A stretch of 64,000 nucleotides of DNA from positions 2,170,001-2,234,000 of the forward strand of contig NZ_QFFJ01000002.1 of the NCBI RefSeq assembly GCF_003308995.1, given 5' to 3'. The position numbers were made by a program, and so were the translations under genes. The notes beneath the pieces are model-generated. The model worked only from the letters and a program-made list of their open reading frames with translations. It was not told the origin of the DNA and ran no database searches. Of the stretch, positions 1 through 8,701 are shown piece after piece (the stretch's first letter is position 1; every line of letters begins with the position of its first letter). Source of the stretch: Chitinophaga flava (lineage in GTDB: Bacteria > Bacteroidota > Bacteroidia > Chitinophagales > Chitinophagaceae).

Positions 1-336
1 GTAATGCTCCAAGGACATTGTTCCACGTTTAATCCTGGAATAACCACTACGGAGGTAATTATAACAACCCCACCGAACGGAATTGCAGATGACAGCCTTG
101 ATGTGCGCTACATTTTGCATGGTGTTCCGGAGGTCCCAGATCAGTTTGAATGCATTTTGGATAATGGTTGTAATTTCAAATTCGTCCTGTATTATTTTAC
201 GGGCGAAGCTAAATACAGACTTGTACAGCTTGTTGTATATGTAATTAAGACCTCTCTCATTACCTTCTCTAAATAGCTGGAAGTATTCATGGGCAAAGTT
301 TTCCCCTTCTGACGATTGATGAACAAAGTCAGTCAT
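1..336 (-). CDS. ECF sigma factor, 5' part only (cut by window edge)
   Basis: The minus strand is open from an ATG at 336 to the window edge, giving 112 codons without a stop. The translation starts MTDFVHQSSEGENFAHEYFQ and continues with features of sigma region 2: a helix with FREGNERGLNYIYNKLY, then FARKIIQDEFEITTIIQNAF and a W at the usual RNA-polymerase-binding position (KLIWDLR). This pattern is typical of the small SigY/RpoE-like ECF factors that Bacteroidota place before FecR/SusC genes, so the next genes beyond the left edge may be of that kind (inference). Region 4 is outside the window. The upstream sequence is AT-rich with no Shine-Dalgarno, as usual in this phylum. Confidence 0.6.
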   Translation of the reverse strand, partial: MTDFVHQSSEGENFAHEYFQLFREGNERGLNYIYNKLYKSVFSFARKIIQDEFEITTIIQNAFKLIWDLRNTMQNVAHIKAVICNSVRWGCYNYLRSGYSRIKRGTMSLEHY

Positions 337-813
337 AAATTTTTACTTTTTTAATTTTTGTTTTTTATGGGATTATTCGGTTTTACAGAAGGTAGGCTTC
401 TCTAAAACTGACACGATCATACCATTGATCGACCATTTATTATATTTTCATAAATGGGTTTTAAATTGATAGGTGGGATTTTATTTTGTCATTCGGTGTA
501 TTTTTTCGGTGAATAAATTTTCAAGGCGCAATTTTACCTAATGCAGACGGCTTTATTGTTAATAACTTGTAAATGTTAATAAGTATTTTTGTGGTAACGG
601 CTGTGTATAATTGTGAGGAGCCAGTTGATGAAGGCATAGGAGAAGGGTTACAGAAAATATTTTACTAAAGTTGTCGTATTGGTAAGAGTGTTTATTATAT
701 ATCGTATGGAATCATAACATTCATTTCTGTTGTTTGTTGCTTATGGGGTTAAATTTAGCAGCCCAACTAATTACTGAATTTGGCTGGGCTGCGTGTCGAT
801 TTTTGAGTAGATA
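337..813. other. Intergenic region, no gene seen
   Basis: About 480 AT-rich bases between the divergent-facing ends of the sigma gene start and the nuclease gene end. No reading frame with protein character was found. The only structure recognised is the hairpin at 758-792. The sigma-gene promoter should lie in the left half, but no convincing TAnnTTTG box could be assigned. Confidence 0.5.
758..792 (-). terminator. Hairpin terminator of the nuclease operon
   Basis: GCAGCCCA (758-765) and TGGGCTGC (785-792) form a perfect 8-bp stem with a 19-nt loop. On the minus strand it lies 20 bases after the stop of the S1/P1 nuclease gene and is followed by an AT-rich stretch, though not by a long T run. 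Confidence 0.45.
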
Positions 814-1743
814 TTATGCAGGGAACAGTGTGTTTACTATTAAAGCCAGGCGCCGGGCACCCAGCACTAGTTGTTCTCCCACCAATGGTGCGCAACGATT
901 ATTGTAGGCTTTTTCTCCTTCCCAGGAAACATGAAATTTTTTATCTGCTTTGTCGGTGATTTTTAAGGATTGATAGGCTTGTCTGCTCTTGTTGACGGAA
1001 TCCATAGCCCAGGACTCGGCCCAGGTACGGGGTGCGCCTGTGGGCGAAGCTGTCAGCTCCACGTGTAATGCATCAGCGGCAGCTGCGGGAGTAACGGAAG
1101 GGATCAGTGAATCCCAGTAGGCATGGAGGGTCGTTTCGTGTTCCATCGGCAGCAGCAGTAAATTACCGCCTTGATCACTTTGATGTGTCAATCCTTTCTG
1201 AACAATGACTGTGGGATCAGTGAGCAGTGCGGGTTGAGCGGTACTGTTGTCAATATAACAACAAGCTACGTGCAGGGGTTGGTGCAGATCGCCTATCAGA
1301 TGGGTGAGCCATCTTAGCGCATTGATCTTACTCATGATTTGGGAATTCCCCTGTAAAACATCTACTGACTTTGCGATCATCTGTACTACATCGGTATCGC
1401 TGGTGAAGGGGGCGTACTGTTGCCGGTCATAGTTGGTGGCGCCCAGTGGCAAGTCTACAAAATGCCAGTGTTTATGCACCATATTGGGAAAATCCTTGAG
1501 GAACTGTGTGGTCTCGGGGTCGTTGGGTGCATTACCTTTTATTTCATCGGCCCAGGTGGCTACTTCTGCAAGGCTGCTTTGTCCGAGGGGAGCCAGCAGG
1601 GAGCTGACGGCCTTTTGCGCCTGGGGTGTCAGCTGTTTATCAGCTTCCATCGCGATGAATTTATGTCTTACAGGCCCCCATAATTCCTGGGGGGACACAG
1701 CGGCGGCGGTGTTTCTGGTGGGGTCGTTTGTTGTTGAGCTCAT
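814..1743 (-). CDS. S1/P1-family zinc nuclease without signal peptide
   Basis: The 309-residue protein carries the S1/P1 nuclease signature set: W22-G and H27 near the N terminus, WADEIK, HWHFVDLP, THLIGDLHQPLHVA and DQGGN, followed by LHAYWDS. In the family these histidines, aspartates and the mature N-terminal Trp bind three zinc ions and cleave single-stranded nucleic acid. Known members are exported and the Trp becomes residue 1 after signal cleavage. Here there is no signal peptide: 21 polar residues precede W22. Either unusual processing frees the Trp or the metal site differs. The start overlaps the stop of the subtilase gene by 4 bases (ATGA), so it is the last gene of the operon and translationally coupled to a protease. 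Confidence 0.8.
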   Translation of the reverse strand: MSSTTNDPTRNTAAAVSPQELWGPVRHKFIAMEADKQLTPQAQKAVSSLLAPLGQSSLAEVATWADEIKGNAPNDPETTQFLKDFPNMVHKHWHFVDLPLGATNYDRQQYAPFTSDTDVVQMIAKSVDVLQGNSQIMSKINALRWLTHLIGDLHQPLHVACCYIDNSTAQPALLTDPTVIVQKGLTHQSDQGGNLLLLPMEHETTLHAYWDSLIPSVTPAAAADALHVELTASPTGAPRTWAESWAMDSVNKSRQAYQSLKITDKADKKFHVSWEGEKAYNNRCAPLVGEQLVLGARRLALIVNTLFPA

Positions 1744-3356
1744 GTGAATGGGTGGTTTGAAGTGATATCAATAGCAGCGGCAGCATTAACGCAGCCATAG
1801 CCGTAATAGACAGAGTGTCCGTTCGTATAGTCGGTGGGGTTACCGATACGACGGGAGGAGGTTTGAATGATCTGTTTAACGTCGGAGGATTTTAATGCGG
1901 GGTTGTGGGAGAGTATCAGTGCGCAGACGCCCGCTACTACGGGCGCAGCGCCGGAGGTGCCTCCGAATGTTTTGGTATAATCGCCCACATCATAGCCAGC
2001 AGCATAGTCAATGCCCTGAAAGGTAAAAGTGCCTCTTACGTCGGTGGTGAGCAGGCCGCGGCCTCCCTGGCCGTCGGTAGGGGCACATACGGATATTTCT
2101 TTGCCATAGTTTGAATAACCGGCCCGTTCATCTCTGCTGGTAGATGCTGCTACAGCAATGACGTCCGGATGAATGGCAAAACCGTTTACAGATTCGTTCT
2201 GCGGGTCGTTGATATCAGCATTGGCATTGCCGGCTGCAAAAACGATGACACAACCCAGTCCATTGCGGCCATTGCGGGCACAGTCTTCGATAGCTTCCAG
2301 CTGCCGGGTAGACAGAACATAATACGCTGGTGAAGCTCCCCAGCTGCAACTGAGCACCCAGGCGCCGTTTTGGGTGGCGTAATTAAACCAGGCTTCTATG
2401 TTATCATCATTAATATTTTCGTTCCATCGGATGGGCATCAGTCTGCAGTGGGGAGCAACGCCTGTTATGCCTTCGTTGTTGTTACTTCCCAGCGCGAGGC
2501 CTGCACAGGCGGTCCCGTGGTAATCACCACCGAAAGGGGTTTTCTTACGCGGGGAAGGGTCTGGTGATAACGTCTGGAAATCCCAGGGGGCTACGATCTT
2601 ACCTTCACCTCCAAGGTCGGGGTGACTCAGGTCAAAGCCATCATCGATGACAGCGATGATACAGTCGGGGTTTCCCAGTGATTGCATTTTCTGCCAGGCC
2701 TCTACTACTCTGGCATCAGCCCCTTCTTTAAGGCCAAGGCTACTGCCAAACTGAGTCCCCGAATTTCTCAGGTGCCACTGCTCTTTAAAAAGCGGGTCGC
2801 CTGGTAAATCAAACTGGGCGAGTTTTCCGGGGGTAGAGAGGTCCGGTTCGGCCAGGGTGATGTTTTCATTCTGCTGTAATTCGTAGGCTACTTTCAGCGG
2901 ATTCATAGAATCGGGGGTGATGGCTACAATAAATGTCTCCTGTTTATCACCGGATGCATTTTCCTTTACCCTTGAGTTTACCACCATTAGTTTGTAGTTA
3001 TCCAGGATGTTTTGTTTTGTTTCATCGCTGGTGCCTGGAGCAAAACGTAAGGTGAGCTTGCCGGTGGGGACATATGGCACCTGGCTTTTGGGGGTGTGAT
3101 AGACATGGGTGCAGCTATCTATCAGCTCATGTTCACGTAGCTGATCCAATGTTTTATCAATATCCCCGGTACCCTTGATATTGATGAGATGAAAACCGCC
3201 CAGCTTTTTATGGGTGTCAGACCATTCCATGTCGCCTTCCAGCGCAGGCATTGCTGCCTCCAGGTCCATCGCTCTGCCCGGACGTAAAGCAACCTGGTCT
3301 TCACTTTTGTCAAGTTGAATGGTCGTATTGCCTCTTTTTAAGATAAACGAATCCAT
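1740..3356 (-). CDS. Subtilisin-like (S8) serine protease
   Basis: 538 residues. The S8 triad is clear: D238 in AVIDDGFDLSHPDL, H280 in DYHGTACAG and S468 in GGTSGAAPVVAG, with oxyanion N377 in AAGN. Residues 1-190 form a prodomain-like region that ends shortly before QWHLRNSG, as in many S8 enzymes with long N-terminal extensions. No signal peptide or type IX sorting domain is visible, although most family members are exported. It lies 13 bases after the unknown 132-aa gene and overlaps the nuclease gene by 4 bases. Substrate unknown; processing of an operon neighbour, for example freeing the nuclease Trp, is a possible role (inference). Confidence 0.85.
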   Translation of the reverse strand: MDSFILKRGNTTIQLDKSEDQVALRPGRAMDLEAAMPALEGDMEWSDTHKKLGGFHLINIKGTGDIDKTLDQLREHELIDSCTHVYHTPKSQVPYVPTGKLTLRFAPGTSDETKQNILDNYKLMVVNSRVKENASGDKQETFIVAITPDSMNPLKVAYELQQNENITLAEPDLSTPGKLAQFDLPGDPLFKEQWHLRNSGTQFGSSLGLKEGADARVVEAWQKMQSLGNPDCIIAVIDDGFDLSHPDLGGEGKIVAPWDFQTLSPDPSPRKKTPFGGDYHGTACAGLALGSNNNEGITGVAPHCRLMPIRWNENINDDNIEAWFNYATQNGAWVLSCSWGASPAYYVLSTRQLEAIEDCARNGRNGLGCVIVFAAGNANADINDPQNESVNGFAIHPDVIAVAASTSRDERAGYSNYGKEISVCAPTDGQGGRGLLTTDVRGTFTFQGIDYAAGYDVGDYTKTFGGTSGAAPVVAGVCALILSHNPALKSSDVKQIIQTSSRRIGNPTDYTNGHSVYYGYGCVNAAAAIDITSNHPFT

Positions 3357-3369
3357 AACTGTTGTTTGC

Positions 3370-3768
3370 TTAGAAATAGCTTTTGCCTGCGGGTGATTCT
3401 CTTTTGGTGAACTCCTGCTGATACGCAGGCTCGTATAAGTCGGTGATGATAAATGTGCCGCTGGTTTCCCAGTTGTCTATTGTCCAGTTGCCTTGAGCGT
3501 CCAGCTTTTTGTTGATGGACTGGGACTGTATGTATATTTTCCCCCAGAACAACCATTTCCCGTCGATATTCTGTACGAGATAAACACGCACAGGGTCGGT
3601 CTGATAAATCCTTACCCGCTCTTTTTTATAAAAGGAGAACAGTTTTCCATGGACCTGGTCTATGGTTACGGGTTCTTTTATATGTTTTTCAAGATGAAGG
3701 ATGTTGTCGGGAAAGCCCTGTTCTGTGGTGATCAGCAGGGTGTCATTTATTTCGATCATGCTTCCCAT
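3370..3768 (-). CDS. Unknown protein of the GMC/ferritin-like operon
   Basis: 132 residues, not recognised. It is predicted to be soluble, rich in beta strands, with a repeated aromatic pattern (KWLFWGKIYIQ, GNWTIDNWE, SGTFIITDLYEP). A second Met at residue 4 is an equally good start. It is separated from the cupin by 7 bases and from the subtilase by 13, so it is certainly part of the operon. No signal peptide. The name is left open because no motif ties it to a family. Confidence 0.6.
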   Translation of the reverse strand: MGSMIEINDTLLITTEQGFPDNILHLEKHIKEPVTIDQVHGKLFSFYKKERVRIYQTDPVRVYLVQNIDGKWLFWGKIYIQSQSINKKLDAQGNWTIDNWETSGTFIITDLYEPAYQQEFTKRESPAGKSYF

Positions 3769-3775
3769 ATGTCAT

Positions 3776-4309
3776 CTATTTTTGTTTTAATCGTTGTACT
3801 GATGCTTCTCTGTCGGCTATGATTTTTTCCATGTTCTGTAATTCAGGTATCTGCCAGTTCTGCTGCCGTAGCTGGTCCCAGCTGAGGTCCAGTACTATCT
3901 GGTCGTTGTAGAGTACTTCGCCCTGTTCGTTTACTTCAAAAATAAAGGCAGGGGCTACGATGTATAATACCTGGCATTGCTGGCCACTGTTGTTGAGCAG
4001 CTGGAAAAAAGTCCCGGGCTGTGTGAGCACTGTTTCCCTTTCTTTTACTTCTATATAATACATATCGTTGCTGGCAGTATCTTTCATGCCTACAGTGAGC
4101 GTGCCGGACACCACCCAGGTAAGGTGTGTGATAACGGGATGTACATGTACATGTGATTTTTCGCCGGGGGCCAGCTCTCCGTAGGCAAGACTTTCCGCAT
4201 CTATGATAGGAAGCTTTGCCAGTTTGGACTGTATCGGTCCTATGATTTCGTAAACAGTAGTACCGTCGGGTACCACCACGCCGTTTTCGATACGATAGAT
4301 TTTATTCAT
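3776..4309 (-). CDS. Cupin-fold protein
   Basis: The start is placed at the ATG at 4309 (MNKIYRIENGVV); a longer frame from 4363 would overlap the upstream gene by 41 bases and adds no conserved sequence. The core has a cupin metal-binding motif with histidines in PGEKSHVHVHPVITHLTW, a beta turn region VSGTLTVGM and a second motif around TQPGTFFQLLNN. Cupins range from dioxygenases to isomerases and sugar binders, so the reaction cannot be stated. The HxHxH arrangement suggests a bound metal. It follows the ferritin-like gene by 13 bases. Confidence 0.7.
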   Translation of the reverse strand: MNKIYRIENGVVVPDGTTVYEIIGPIQSKLAKLPIIDAESLAYGELAPGEKSHVHVHPVITHLTWVVSGTLTVGMKDTASNDMYYIEVKERETVLTQPGTFFQLLNNSGQQCQVLYIVAPAFIFEVNEQGEVLYNDQIVLDLSWDQLRQQNWQIPELQNMEKIIADREASVQRLKQK

Positions 4310-4322
4310 AACAGGTAGGTTT

Positions 4323-5375
4323 TTATAAGAGATCACTGTGCCATTCAAAACTGGGTGCAGCATGTCTTCCCTTGGGATCGCCTGGAATAGGCAGCTGTAC
4401 GAGGTTGTATGCTATCGGGGATAGTTTATGCATGCCGTTCAGGATGGCGGTATAAAAGGCAGCGGGATTGCCATTAAAACCTTCTTCCAGGTGAGAAAGC
4501 ATGGTCGTATAATTGTTGTTGAAGAGATTGTTGAGATAACTCAGCTCAGGGAATTGCTGGAGATCGCTGCTTTTACAACTGGTTTTAATGGGAAAAACAG
4601 CCGTATAATCGACATCAATAACAGCTCCTGTGGGAGAGTGATATGGATCATCATTTTTGTTGTACAAACGACCGTGGTAAATTTCATTGAAGCGGAAGTA
4701 GTGTGGTACCTCATCAGTTCCGGCAAAGCTGAAAGCTTTTACAACAGTGTTTACAGAGCTGCCTTCACCCTGTTCTACGATGAGGTCTATGGCTGCTGTG
4801 GCGTTTGCAAGGCTGGTCACAACGATAGGTGTGCCGCCGCCACGCCAGAAATATTCTTCTGAAACCTGGTTTTCCTTTTTGCCGGTGAATACATTTTTTT
4901 CTCCATATGTGTTGCAGAGATCAATGAGATCATCTTTTATCCCCCGGTAAAATTCCCCAATGGTGAATCCGGGTATGGTAATACGCTCAAATTCGAGTGG
5001 ACTGACCGTCCATCCATCCGGTAGTTCAATCTGAAGGAAAACGTCGATGGTGTCTTTGCTGAAGGCAGCCAGGTGTATATCGAACTGACGGTTTTTAAAC
5101 TGTTTACCCTGAAACTCCATCTGAACGGGATATACGGGAATCTGCTCTTTCCCGAGTCTAACGTTGCCGCCAATGGCGGACAGCAGGTTGCCAGCCAGCA
5201 GCATGTGCAGCATTTCTTCCATGACCACACTTCTGATGATGGAAGCAGCCATGGCATTGGTGCCGGGACGGATGCTGAACATGGCGGTCAGGTAAGGCGG
5301 AATGGTGGCCAGTTCCAGCTCGATCGCCTTTTGCAGCTTTTCACGGACAGGTAACAGTTGATCTTGCAGATTCAT
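4323..5375 (-). CDS. Ferritin-like protein of the VioB/iminophenyl-pyruvate dimer synthase type
   Basis: 350 residues. The N-terminal 75 residues contain ELATIPPYLTAMFSI (E21), then MEEMLHMLLAGNLLSAIGG (E53, E54, H57), the carboxylate/histidine helices of the ferritin-like domain found in VioB, StaD and RebD, where it joins two oxidised aromatic amino acids. The rest (about 90-350) resembles the downstream part of stand-alone members and has no recognised signature. In this operon there is no VioA/StaO-type amino-acid oxidase, but a GMC oxidoreductase sits immediately upstream, so an oxidative reaction on a small molecule is a reasonable inference. No signal peptide. Confidence 0.65.
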   Translation of the reverse strand: MNLQDQLLPVREKLQKAIELELATIPPYLTAMFSIRPGTNAMAASIIRSVVMEEMLHMLLAGNLLSAIGGNVRLGKEQIPVYPVQMEFQGKQFKNRQFDIHLAAFSKDTIDVFLQIELPDGWTVSPLEFERITIPGFTIGEFYRGIKDDLIDLCNTYGEKNVFTGKKENQVSEEYFWRGGGTPIVVTSLANATAAIDLIVEQGEGSSVNTVVKAFSFAGTDEVPHYFRFNEIYHGRLYNKNDDPYHSPTGAVIDVDYTAVFPIKTSCKSSDLQQFPELSYLNNLFNNNYTTMLSHLEEGFNGNPAAFYTAILNGMHKLSPIAYNLVQLPIPGDPKGRHAAPSFEWHSDLL

Positions 5376-5387
5376 ATTTGAAGAGGC

Positions 5388-7034
5388 CTAAGCTTTTAAT
5401 TGGTTTAATAAATGACTGCCCAGCCTTAAAGAGAGGGCGGTGAGTGTGAGGGTAGGATTTACAGCGCCCAGTGAAGAGAAAACAGCATTGGAACACATGT
5501 AAATATTGGAGGTGCCATGTACTTTCAGATCGGGATTTACCACACCTTCTTCAGGGCTGTTACTCATTCTGGTAGTACAGGCAGCATGGTCGGCCCGCCA
5601 GGAAATGGCGTTTTCTATTCCCGGATCTACCGCGTTCATATGGCCGAAGATGGTTTTAGTGATGGCTTCCACTTCTTTCATTCTGTTGTCAAAGTCTCCG
5701 CTTTTGTAGAAGTCAATTTTTGTTTCCCTCATTCCGAATCTGTTTTTCTTTTCTGAGTTTACCACGCGGTTTCTACGGTCGCTGAAGACCTCTATGAGAC
5801 CCTGCAGTTGTACGGTAGTATTGGTTTGTATGGATTTGATGATTTCATCTCTTGTTTTGCCGTTGCTCATGGAGCGGGCCAGATTTACTTTGGGAGAACT
5901 GGGTGGATTGACAAGAATAAATTTCCCTTTGTGTTGTTCGGCCGGACTATCATAGTAACGTGATACCAGGGTAGGGAAGCCCATTTCAGGCTGAAGCATT
6001 TGTGGATTGGCTGGCAGCACGGCTTTGTAAAAAAAGTAAGGGTGTGTAATGAGGAACCTGCCTACCAGATCGTAGTCGTTGCCGATACCATTTTTCCACC
6101 GGTCCAGTGCAGAACGTTGTAACAGCTTGGCACCTTCAATGGCTCCTGCAGCGTTGATGATGATGTTTGCATGGATTGTTTCCCAGGCGCCATTTTTTTG
6201 GTTGAGATACTTAACGCCGGTAGCATGTGTTTTGCTGTCCATCAGTATTTCATCTGCGATGGCATTGGTGAGGATCTGAAGATGCGGGTACCGGGCGGAT
6301 TGTACCAGGTCATCGAGGTTATTGGCAGCTGCAAACCGGGCGCCAAACGGACAGTATTTGCATAACCCGGTAGTATGACAGGGACCATGGCTGTTATTGG
6401 CATGGGTGTCGCCATAACGGGCTATAGGCAAATGAGAATAACTGACCGGTTCAGTGAATTTTTTGAAGGCATCGATAAACAGCCCGTCTTCCAGGGTGAA
6501 AGGAAAAGCCGGGAAGGGATATTTTCCTGACCGGGGCGTGGTAGTGTCTTCTGAGTCGCCGGAGACGCCGATAAAGTGTTCTGCTTCGTGATAGTAGGGT
6601 TCCATTTCCTCGTAGCCGAAAGGCCAGTCAATAACATCTCCCGGAGCAATACCTTTATTTTTCAGGCTGGTACGCAGCTGAAAGTCTTCGGGTTTTAACC
6701 GGAAAGACCAGCCGCCCCAGTGTACAGTAGAGCCGCCATAGAGGAAAGCACGTGCACCTACCATCGGAATCTCTGTGTCTCCTTCAAATTTATTCTCTCC
6801 TGGTTTGTCTCTGTCGGGGTAAGACAAATCGTGACAGGAATCATAAATATTCTGGTTGTCGAATGGCAGCTTGTTAGTGATGAGGTAATTCTGAAACAGG
6901 GCCCAATCCCGCAGTTTTATTTTTCCGCCTGCTTCCAGTACGGTAATGGATGTATTGGGCCTTTCGGCCAGTATTTTGGTGATCAGGGCGGTAGCGGCCA
7001 CGCCGGAGCCGATCACCACAATTTCTGTTTGCAT
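5388..7034 (-). CDS. GMC-family FAD oxidoreductase
   Basis: 548 residues. The FAD site is VVIGSGVAATALI (G9, G11) with VLEAGG near residue 35. GGSTVHWGGWSFR is the GMC substrate/FAD loop. A cysteine motif, CHTTGLCKYCPFGA (C-x5-C-x2-C), matches the kind seen in the large subunits of gluconate 2-dehydrogenase and fructose dehydrogenase. Near the C terminus, HAACTTRMS gives the catalytic His and NPTLTLTAL the conserved Asn. It follows the small gene at 7038-7532 by 3 bases, consistent with a large/small subunit pair. No Tat or Sec signal is present, so it would act in the cytoplasm unless carried by a partner. Substrate unknown. Confidence 0.85.
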   Translation of the reverse strand: MQTEIVVIGSGVAATALITKILAERPNTSITVLEAGGKIKLRDWALFQNYLITNKLPFDNQNIYDSCHDLSYPDRDKPGENKFEGDTEIPMVGARAFLYGGSTVHWGGWSFRLKPEDFQLRTSLKNKGIAPGDVIDWPFGYEEMEPYYHEAEHFIGVSGDSEDTTTPRSGKYPFPAFPFTLEDGLFIDAFKKFTEPVSYSHLPIARYGDTHANNSHGPCHTTGLCKYCPFGARFAAANNLDDLVQSARYPHLQILTNAIADEILMDSKTHATGVKYLNQKNGAWETIHANIIINAAGAIEGAKLLQRSALDRWKNGIGNDYDLVGRFLITHPYFFYKAVLPANPQMLQPEMGFPTLVSRYYDSPAEQHKGKFILVNPPSSPKVNLARSMSNGKTRDEIIKSIQTNTTVQLQGLIEVFSDRRNRVVNSEKKNRFGMRETKIDFYKSGDFDNRMKEVEAITKTIFGHMNAVDPGIENAISWRADHAACTTRMSNSPEEGVVNPDLKVHGTSNIYMCSNAVFSSLGAVNPTLTLTALSLRLGSHLLNQLKA

Positions 7035-7037
7035 GAT

Positions 7038-7532
7038 TTAATCTGCTTTTTTACGATAAGGGGTATGGTCTCTGCGGTTCATTCCTCCGATATATCCGGG
7101 ATAGTTGATGGGTACACCTTGTGCTATGGCTGGGTTGCCAAAGGTTTTAAACCCGCCCAGCGAGAGGTTTAAGGCGATCAGTTCATTTACCACCAGCTGC
7201 TTTGCCCTGGCCAGGTTGGTGAAGGCCGGTGTAATGTTGGCAGCAGCGTCCGTAAATAACTTTTGAAAGGCGGCTTCTTCTCCCAGTTCGTCTGTCAGTT
7301 CCTGGATGACATCTCCGTAATTAACATATTCGGCCAGGTATCTGATATCCATTTCAATGCGGTTGGAGATAAAAATGAGGAAATCAGATTTCATGGCCTC
7401 AGGCGTTTCTGTTGTCTGCCAGAATTTACAGATCCGGACAAACAGCTGCCAAAGCGTATCCAGCAGCGTGTCATCCAGCTTCCGTAAATTCTCCAGCACA
7501 AAGTACCTGGCTTCGAGGTTATACTTTGACAT
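7038..7532 (-). CDS. Possible small subunit of the GMC dehydrogenase
   Basis: 164 residues, all-helical in appearance, with a C-terminal segment FGNPAIAQGVPINYPGYIGG. The position directly before a GMC flavoprotein with a C-x5-C-x2-C motif, and a glycine/proline-rich tail, recall gluconate 2-dehydrogenase subunit 3 and similar small subunits. The sequence match itself is weak and the usual Tat signal is missing. It is the first gene of the seven-gene operon; the promoter must lie in 7533-7744. Alternative: an unrelated helical partner. Confidence 0.4.
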   Translation of the reverse strand: MSKYNLEARYFVLENLRKLDDTLLDTLWQLFVRICKFWQTTETPEAMKSDFLIFISNRIEMDIRYLAEYVNYGDVIQELTDELGEEAAFQKLFTDAAANITPAFTNLARAKQLVVNELIALNLSLGGFKTFGNPAIAQGVPINYPGYIGGMNRRDHTPYRKKAD

Positions 7533-7744
7533 GACAATAGTTGTTTTTCGTGTATTGGATGGATATGCCGGAGGGGTATAAATTTAGTTGTACAATACTC
7601 ATTATTGTGGAGTACGGTAAAAAAGCAATATATGCATTCAGCCTAATTTAAAATGTTATGCATCAGATTTTATCCAATTGTTGCATCAGGGAGCATAGGG
7701 GTAAAAGAGGCACGAAGTGTCATATCATTTGAATCAAGTGAAGT
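7533..7744. promoter_or_regulatory. Divergent promoter region with inverted repeat
   Basis: This 212-bp gap separates the divergent operon (minus) and AraC gene (plus). It contains ACAATA (7592-7597), five bases, TATTGT (7603-7608), a perfect 6-bp inverted repeat 60 bases upstream of the operon start. It could be an operator, perhaps for the neighbouring AraC protein, but no second copy was found to support it. Confidence 0.3.
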
Positions 7745-8629
7745 ATGAAAGTTAAAACTATCGCACCGATTGACTTCGAACGTCATTATATGTCCGAAAT
7801 ACCGCCGGTTTTCAAGACATTGGGAGTGCCTTTGCAGATATATGACATAAAAGAGACCGCCCGGTTTATTAATTTGCCGACCCCACTCTACAGGCCCGAC
7901 TATAATTTTATCGTTCACCTCACAAAGGGGAGTGCCCGGCAACAGGTAGATGCCATTATTCAATCCATTTATGCCCATGATGTATTGTTTGTGAAGCAGG
8001 GGAATATGACTGCTTTAAAAGACGTGAGCCCAGATGTGGAAGGGCATATTATTGTATTTGAAGATAGTACGCTCAATCATCTTTTATCAAAGGAAAAACT
8101 GATCCACCTTTTCAGCACCAATACGGTCATTCAGTTGTCTGATGAAACGAGTAACTGGTTAACCCCGCTTTTCAGCTTGTTAACCCATGAAATGTACTAC
8201 AGCGTACCCGACCTGGATGTTTGTTATTCGCTGTTTCAGGCAGCACTGATGAAGATTATAGCTTCAGACAAGGAGCAGCAGAAAAACGTGAACCGCAGCA
8301 GCGAGATTACCTTTGCATTTAAGGAACTGGTGTACAAACATCATATTGAGCAAAGATCCGTTTCTTTTTATGTAGATAAACTGGCGGTTTCCGTGAATTA
8401 TCTGAACCGTTGTGTGCAGCAAACGATGGGCACTGCACCCAAGGAATGGATCAACAAAGTGAATATTTTACACAGCCAGCTTTTATTGCAGGACTTTACC
8501 AAAGATATTTCGTCTATTGCATTTGAACTCAATTATGAAGACCCTGGTTATTTTGGCCGTCTTTTTAAAAAGATAACGAGGTTAACACCTTCTGAATATA
8601 GGGCTTCCCTGATGCAAAGTTTGTCCTAG
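7745..8629 (+). CDS. AraC-family transcriptional regulator
   Basis: 294 residues. The C-terminal 100 residues are a two-helix-turn-helix AraC domain: FYVDKLAVSVNYLNRCVQ is the first unit and ISSIAFELNYEDPGYFGRLF, then KKITRLTPSEYR, the second. The N-terminal half is a cupin-like ligand domain without clear ligand residues. It is divergent from the GMC operon and 72 bases upstream of an outer-membrane barrel gene, so either could be its target (inference). Confidence 0.85.
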   Translation: MKVKTIAPIDFERHYMSEIPPVFKTLGVPLQIYDIKETARFINLPTPLYRPDYNFIVHLTKGSARQQVDAIIQSIYAHDVLFVKQGNMTALKDVSPDVEGHIIVFEDSTLNHLLSKEKLIHLFSTNTVIQLSDETSNWLTPLFSLLTHEMYYSVPDLDVCYSLFQAALMKIIASDKEQQKNVNRSSEITFAFKELVYKHHIEQRSVSFYVDKLAVSVNYLNRCVQQTMGTAPKEWINKVNILHSQLLLQDFTKDISSIAFELNYEDPGYFGRLFKKITRLTPSEYRASLMQSLS

Positions 8630-8701
8630 TAAAGGTAGATTCTGTTCTAAAGGAGATGAGCACCGCATGCGACCTTTGTAATATCAAATTCAAAGGAAAA
8701 C

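Noticed and set aside
4..276. 90-codon plus-strand frame at the left edge
   Set aside because: It is the antisense shadow of the sigma factor gene, whose minus-strand translation has clear region 2 features.
4310..4363. Extended N terminus of the cupin gene from an ATG at 4363
   Set aside because: It would overlap the ferritin-like gene by 41 bases; the ATG at 4309 fits the regular spacing of the operon.
7592..7608. 6-bp inverted repeat as a firm AraC operator
   Set aside because: Only one copy was found and AraC sites are usually direct repeats, so it is listed only as a weak regulatory candidate.
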